Positions 60,725-64,000 of a DNA stretch of 64,000 nt are shown piece after piece. A model generated the notes under the pieces. It was not told where the DNA came from, searched no databases, and saw nothing but the letters and a program-made list of their open reading frames with translations. Location: the NCBI RefSeq assembly GCF_900699785.1, contig NZ_LR535679.1, positions 62,001 through 126,000 on the forward strand, read 5' to 3'. Each line of letters starts with the position of its first letter. The first letter of the stretch is position 1. The DNA is from Campylobacter showae. GTDB taxonomy: Bacteria > Campylobacterota > Campylobacteria > Campylobacterales > Campylobacteraceae. Both the position numbers and the translations under genes were made by a program.

Positions 60725-62887
60725 TTAAAATTTAACCTCGGCTGATAGCATAAACGTTCTGCTCTGTCCCAAAAATAAGCTAGCGCCCGTGCCGTTACTA
60801 GTTCCGTCGATATTTGACGGGAACATTCCGACCCAGTATCTTTTATCAAATACGTTATTTACGTTAAATCTTAGCGTAGTTTGCTTGCCTAGCCACTCTT
60901 TGGTCACGTAGCGGATGCCAAGATCGGTCGTAAAGTATGCAGGCACGGCATTTACGTTGCGCTGATCGGCGTAGCGTTTGCCCGTGTAGTGTAAATTTGC
61001 GCTTAGGGCTAGCTTGTTTGTATTTGGCACGACGTAGTCAAAGAGTAAATTTGACTGAACTTTGGGTTCGCCGACCACGATCTTGCCCTGCGCGTAGGCT
61101 TGTTTTGCCTTTTTTAGCTTCGGCTGTATTAGCGCGACGCCGCCCATTACGCTAAGATCGTTTGTAATCTTGCCTCCTGCGGTAAACTCTAGGCCTCTAT
61201 TTACCTGCTCGCCTTGGATACTATACTCGTTGTTGTCGCCTAGATAGGCTATCGGGCGTTTTATCTCAAAAAGCGCCGTAGATAGGTCGATATCCTCTAT
61301 CCTGGCTTTTGCGCCGATCTCGTATTGCTTGCTTCTAAACGGCTTTAAAACGACCGTTTCGCCGTATCTTGGATTGGTTCTTTCGTAGGTGTAGCTTGAG
61401 CCTGCTTGCAAGCTGTCTGCATATGTGAAGTATAGGCTTACGTTTTCTACCGGGCGGTAAATAAAGCTCGCCGCATAGCTAGTGCCGCTCTCGTCGTACG
61501 TTTTTACGCCCGTTTGCTTATTTTTGTCCTCAAAGTTGCTTCTAGCCGCGCTTAAAATGACGCTAAAGTAGTCGTTTAGCTTTATATCGTCGGCGATAGT
61601 TAGGTTTTTCATAGTGCCTTGACTGCTTTTATAAGCCCCGCTGCCTTTTGCTACGCCCGGATTTGAAAAAGTTTTTGGATTATATAAATTCGAGTTACCC
61701 AAATTTGCTCTTCCGCCTGCGGTTTTAGCGCCGTATATCGTCCATATGTATCCGTTTGCCTGCACGCCGAAGTTATGCTCTATACCGAACGTCTCAAACT
61801 CGGTCGTAGCTTTAGCAAACCAGCTTTGTACGTCAAACCTGCTTGCCGCGCCGTTTCCTCCGCTAGCCGCTACGCTAAAATCTCCGTTTTGATTCGTAAA
61901 AGTTTTGCTCGTACCGTACATATCGCGGATGGCTTTTTGCCACTGATAGCCACCCTCGAAATACCAACGCTCGGTCGGAGCGTATTTAAATTTAACGCTA
62001 GCGGTCGTAGTTTTTAGGTCGCTTCCTGCCCACTCTTGCTCTAGGCCCGCTTTCGTATTTTTTGTAGCGTCCGGTATAGCAAAGTTTAAAACACCGTTTC
62101 TACCCGGCACCGAAAAGCCGCCGGGCATTCCAAGCATTTTGTGTTTGTAGTAGCTAAAATTCGTCTCGATGGTAAAATTTTCGGTTAGATAAAAATCAAG
62201 CCCTAGGCTAGCTAAATTTCTTTCGTAGTCGCTATTTTTAGCTTGCTTTGCGCCGTCGCTCTTGTAAAACACGCCTCGGTAGCCGACGTACTGAAATCTA
62301 TCCGAAGTATCCCAGCCTATACCGAAATTTGACCTACTCGTATAATCGGCCCAAAACGTGTTTGAAAACGGCACCGGACGTTTTCTAGTGTAGTTAAAGA
62401 TGCCCGCCGGATCTTGTCCGCCGTAAAGCGAGCCTGCAAGACCGTTTTGTATCTGAAGCCCCTCAAACATATACATAGGTATGGCCGTAGTAGAGACCGA
62501 GTAAAAGCCGTCCCAAAGTACGTTACCGACGACTGAGCCCTGAAAGCCGCGAGTCTGCGGACGGCCTACCTCGATGCCGCCTCTAGTTTGGATTTGCGCT
62601 GAAGGAAAATACTTCACCGCATCCTCAAAACCGGCCACGCCTTGATGGTTCATAGCCTCAATCGACATCGTGTTTACCTGATAAGGCATATCAAGCACCT
62701 TTTTGCCCGCTAGCGGACCGCTGGCGACGCCTTTGTTTAGTATGCCTTCGCTGATACCGCTCTCGCTGATATTATCGCCGACGCTGTTTACCTCGACCTC
62801 CTGAAGCTTGACCGTATCGGCTGCGTTTGCTTGTGCTGCAAATAGCGCTAAAACCGCACATGCGGCAACTGAAATTTTAACTTTCAT
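60725..62887 (-). CDS. TonB-dependent outer-membrane receptor 2
   Basis: 720 residues; ATG at 62887 with AGAGG upstream. Signal peptide 1-22 (AAQANA). TonB-box-like DTVKLQEVEVNS. Plug with NGLAGSLYGGQDPAGIFNYT. Barrel with RSKQYEIGAKARI and C-terminal LSAEVKF. Very similar in layout and sequence to receptor 1, so the pair arose by tandem duplication; loop sequences differ, which suggests different ligands or immune escape. Confidence 0.95.
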   Translation of the reverse strand: MKVKISVAACAVLALFAAQANAADTVKLQEVEVNSVGDNISESGISEGILNKGVASGPLAGKKVLDMPYQVNTMSIEAMNHQGVAGFEDAVKYFPSAQIQTRGGIEVGRPQTRGFQGSVVGNVLWDGFYSVSTTAIPMYMFEGLQIQNGLAGSLYGGQDPAGIFNYTRKRPVPFSNTFWADYTSRSNFGIGWDTSDRFQYVGYRGVFYKSDGAKQAKNSDYERNLASLGLDFYLTENFTIETNFSYYKHKMLGMPGGFSVPGRNGVLNFAIPDATKNTKAGLEQEWAGSDLKTTTASVKFKYAPTERWYFEGGYQWQKAIRDMYGTSKTFTNQNGDFSVAASGGNGAASRFDVQSWFAKATTEFETFGIEHNFGVQANGYIWTIYGAKTAGGRANLGNSNLYNPKTFSNPGVAKGSGAYKSSQGTMKNLTIADDIKLNDYFSVILSAARSNFEDKNKQTGVKTYDESGTSYAASFIYRPVENVSLYFTYADSLQAGSSYTYERTNPRYGETVVLKPFRSKQYEIGAKARIEDIDLSTALFEIKRPIAYLGDNNEYSIQGEQVNRGLEFTAGGKITNDLSVMGGVALIQPKLKKAKQAYAQGKIVVGEPKVQSNLLFDYVVPNTNKLALSANLHYTGKRYADQRNVNAVPAYFTTDLGIRYVTKEWLGKQTTLRFNVNNVFDKRYWVGMFPSNIDGTSNGTGASLFLGQSRTFMLSAEVKF

Positions 62888-63269
62888 TTATACCTCTTTG
62901 TAAAGTATTAAAATATTTATTTTTATATTTAAGTAAGCCGATGTTACATCTTATTACCTTAATATGCAATTTATATGTAATATATTTTTTAAATTTAATG
63001 AATTTATGTTTACTCTTATGGATGCGTTTGGTTAAATTTATTTTTTGTGAAATTTGAGAAAATAAGGACGTGCGTTTGAAAGTAGTGTTGTAAGATAAAT
63101 TTTATATCAAGAAGCGTTGCAAATTTGAATGTAAGGCAATAAAGTAAAGTATCGCGAGACGGCTTTGATGGTTGCGAAGAAAATTTTCTACCGAAGATAG
63201 AACACGTAGTTCATCAAGGGAGATTTCAAGCTCCGTTAAAGACGCTCGCGAGACAAGCCTTAAATCAAA
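62888..63269. other. 382-nt gap upstream of TonB receptor 2
   Basis: 62888-63000 is very AT-rich and probably carries the minus-strand promoter of receptor 2; no clear Fur box could be read. The 9-bp word TCGCGAGAC is repeated directly at 63152-63160 and 63246-63254, both followed by similar sequence (GGCTTT, AAGCCTT). No gene is supported. Confidence 0.45.
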
Positions 63270-64000
63270 TTAAAATTTGACTTCGGCTGACAGCATAAAC
63301 ATCCTACTCTCGCCCAGGCTTAGCCCGTTAGCTACGCCAAGAACGCTAGCGCTGGTGCCTGCGCCGTCAGCGCTTGCAGGATACATACCCGCCCAGTATT
63401 TTTTGTTAAATACGTTATTTACGTTAAAGCGCAAAGTGGTTTGCTTGCCTAGCATCGCGCGGCTAACGTATCTCACGCCAAGATCGGTGACGAAAAAGCT
63501 AGGCGTAGCCTGTGTGTTTAGATCGTCGATATACATCTTGCTCGTGTAGTGGAAATTTGCTCTAAATGCGAGCTTTTCGGTATTTGCAACGACGTAGTCA
63601 AATAGCAAATTCGAATTTAGTTTAGGCACGCCGTTTACGACCTTGCCGTTTGCGCCTTTTAGTAGCGGATTTTTAAATTTAGAATTTATAAGCGTAAAGC
63701 CGCCTAGAACGCTTAAATTTGAGGTGATTTTGCCGCCGCTCATAAACTCAAATCCCGTGTTTACCTGCTCGCCTTGTACATCGTATTTGCCGCTACTGCC
63801 GACATAGGCGATAGGGCGCTGTATCCTAAATACCGCCGAGCTAAAGTCGATTTCGTTTATGCGAGCTTTGGCGCCTATTTCGTATTGTTTCGAGCGATAC
63901 GGTTTTAGCGTGCTGGTCGTGCCGTCGGCGTTCGTGCCGGTGCCGCCTTGTTGCAAGCTATCGGCAAAGGTAAAATACGTGCTGACGTTTTCGACCGTCT
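63270..64000 (-). CDS. TonB-dependent outer-membrane receptor 3 (N-terminal part outside window)
   Basis: The frame runs off the right edge. The codons before 63956 still read as receptor sequence (VENVSTYFTFADSLQQGG), so the TTG at 63956 is not a real start. About 243 C-terminal residues are seen: barrel strands with RSKQYEIGAKARI, and the terminal strand LSAEVKF. Clearly the third paralogue of the tandem set. Confidence 0.93.
   Translation of the reverse strand, partial: TVENVSTYFTFADSLQQGGTGTNADGTTSTLKPYRSKQYEIGAKARINEIDFSSAVFRIQRPIAYVGSSGKYDVQGEQVNTGFEFMSGGKITSNLSVLGGFTLINSKFKNPLLKGANGKVVNGVPKLNSNLLFDYVVANTEKLAFRANFHYTSKMYIDDLNTQATPSFFVTDLGVRYVSRAMLGKQTTLRFNVNNVFNKKYWAGMYPASADGAGTSASVLGVANGLSLGESRMFMLSAEVKF

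Noticed and set aside
1..64000. CRISPR array, tRNA or rRNA genes
   Set aside because: No regularly spaced repeats, no cloverleaf sequence with a GGTTCGA-type arm, and no rRNA-like stretch was seen on reading.

Overview
The window is chromosomal DNA of a Campylobacter-type epsilonproteobacterium (Campylobacterota). Estimated by eye, GC is in the mid 40s percent. That GC, the very frequent word AAATTTGA, the gene orders icd-mdh-oorDABC and murJ-cysS-msbA-pyrD-(M16)-dapA, and the hypBCDEA cluster fit the C. showae / C. rectus / C. curvus group better than C. jejuni. The species call is inference. No rRNA, tRNA or CRISPR array was seen.

Layout. 1-1429: a membrane-protein gene cut by the window edge plus a GDYXXLXY-type partner. 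1667-5430: hypB-C-D-E-A, the maturation set for [NiFe] hydrogenase. 5575-6185: two small host ORFs, the second probably interrupted. About 6186-16270: a compact, AT-richer phage-like element of about 10 kb with roughly 19 genes, all on the minus strand. It has an IS110-type DEDD recombinase, a small HTH protein, a possible ssDNA-binding protein, a rolling-circle-type Rep, many small structural or unknown proteins (several with membrane segments), a 446-bp intergenic region with two strong stem-loops, and a holin-like/M15-endolysin pair at the end. No P-loop (Zot/pI) assembly ATPase, secretin, terminase, portal or tail gene is visible, so it looks neither like a filamentous inovirus nor like a tailed phage. 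This is the most novel part of the window. 16273-17161: decayed host sequence.

17162-28293 holds core metabolism: an AsmA-like protein, MltG, monomeric isocitrate dehydrogenase, malate dehydrogenase, an NlpC/P60 lipoprotein, the four-subunit 2-oxoglutarate:acceptor oxidoreductase (oorDABC) and its likely electron carrier flavodoxin. 28478-41546 is a long minus-strand run: a hypothetical protein, then yggS, rseP, an AI-2E-family permease, pgsA, a FabL-like SDR, dapA, an M16 protease, pyrD, an MsbA-like exporter, cysS and murJ. 41692-46958 is a plus-strand FapA gene followed by an Mla-type lipid transporter (STAS-permease, ATPase, MCE protein, lipoprotein). ruvA, ddl, an orphan Phd-like antitoxin, an alpha/beta hydrolase and a membrane-anchored murF follow to 52305.

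52534-64000 is a minus-strand block: a UvrD-type helicase, then a metal-chelate uptake locus with three tandem TonB-dependent receptors (the third cut by the window edge), a SAM methyltransferase, a FecCD-type permease, an ATPase and a binding protein. The methyltransferase is translationally coupled to the permease, so it probably belongs to the uptake system.

Limits: all family calls come from reading motifs in the translations. No database search, folding program or structure prediction was run.
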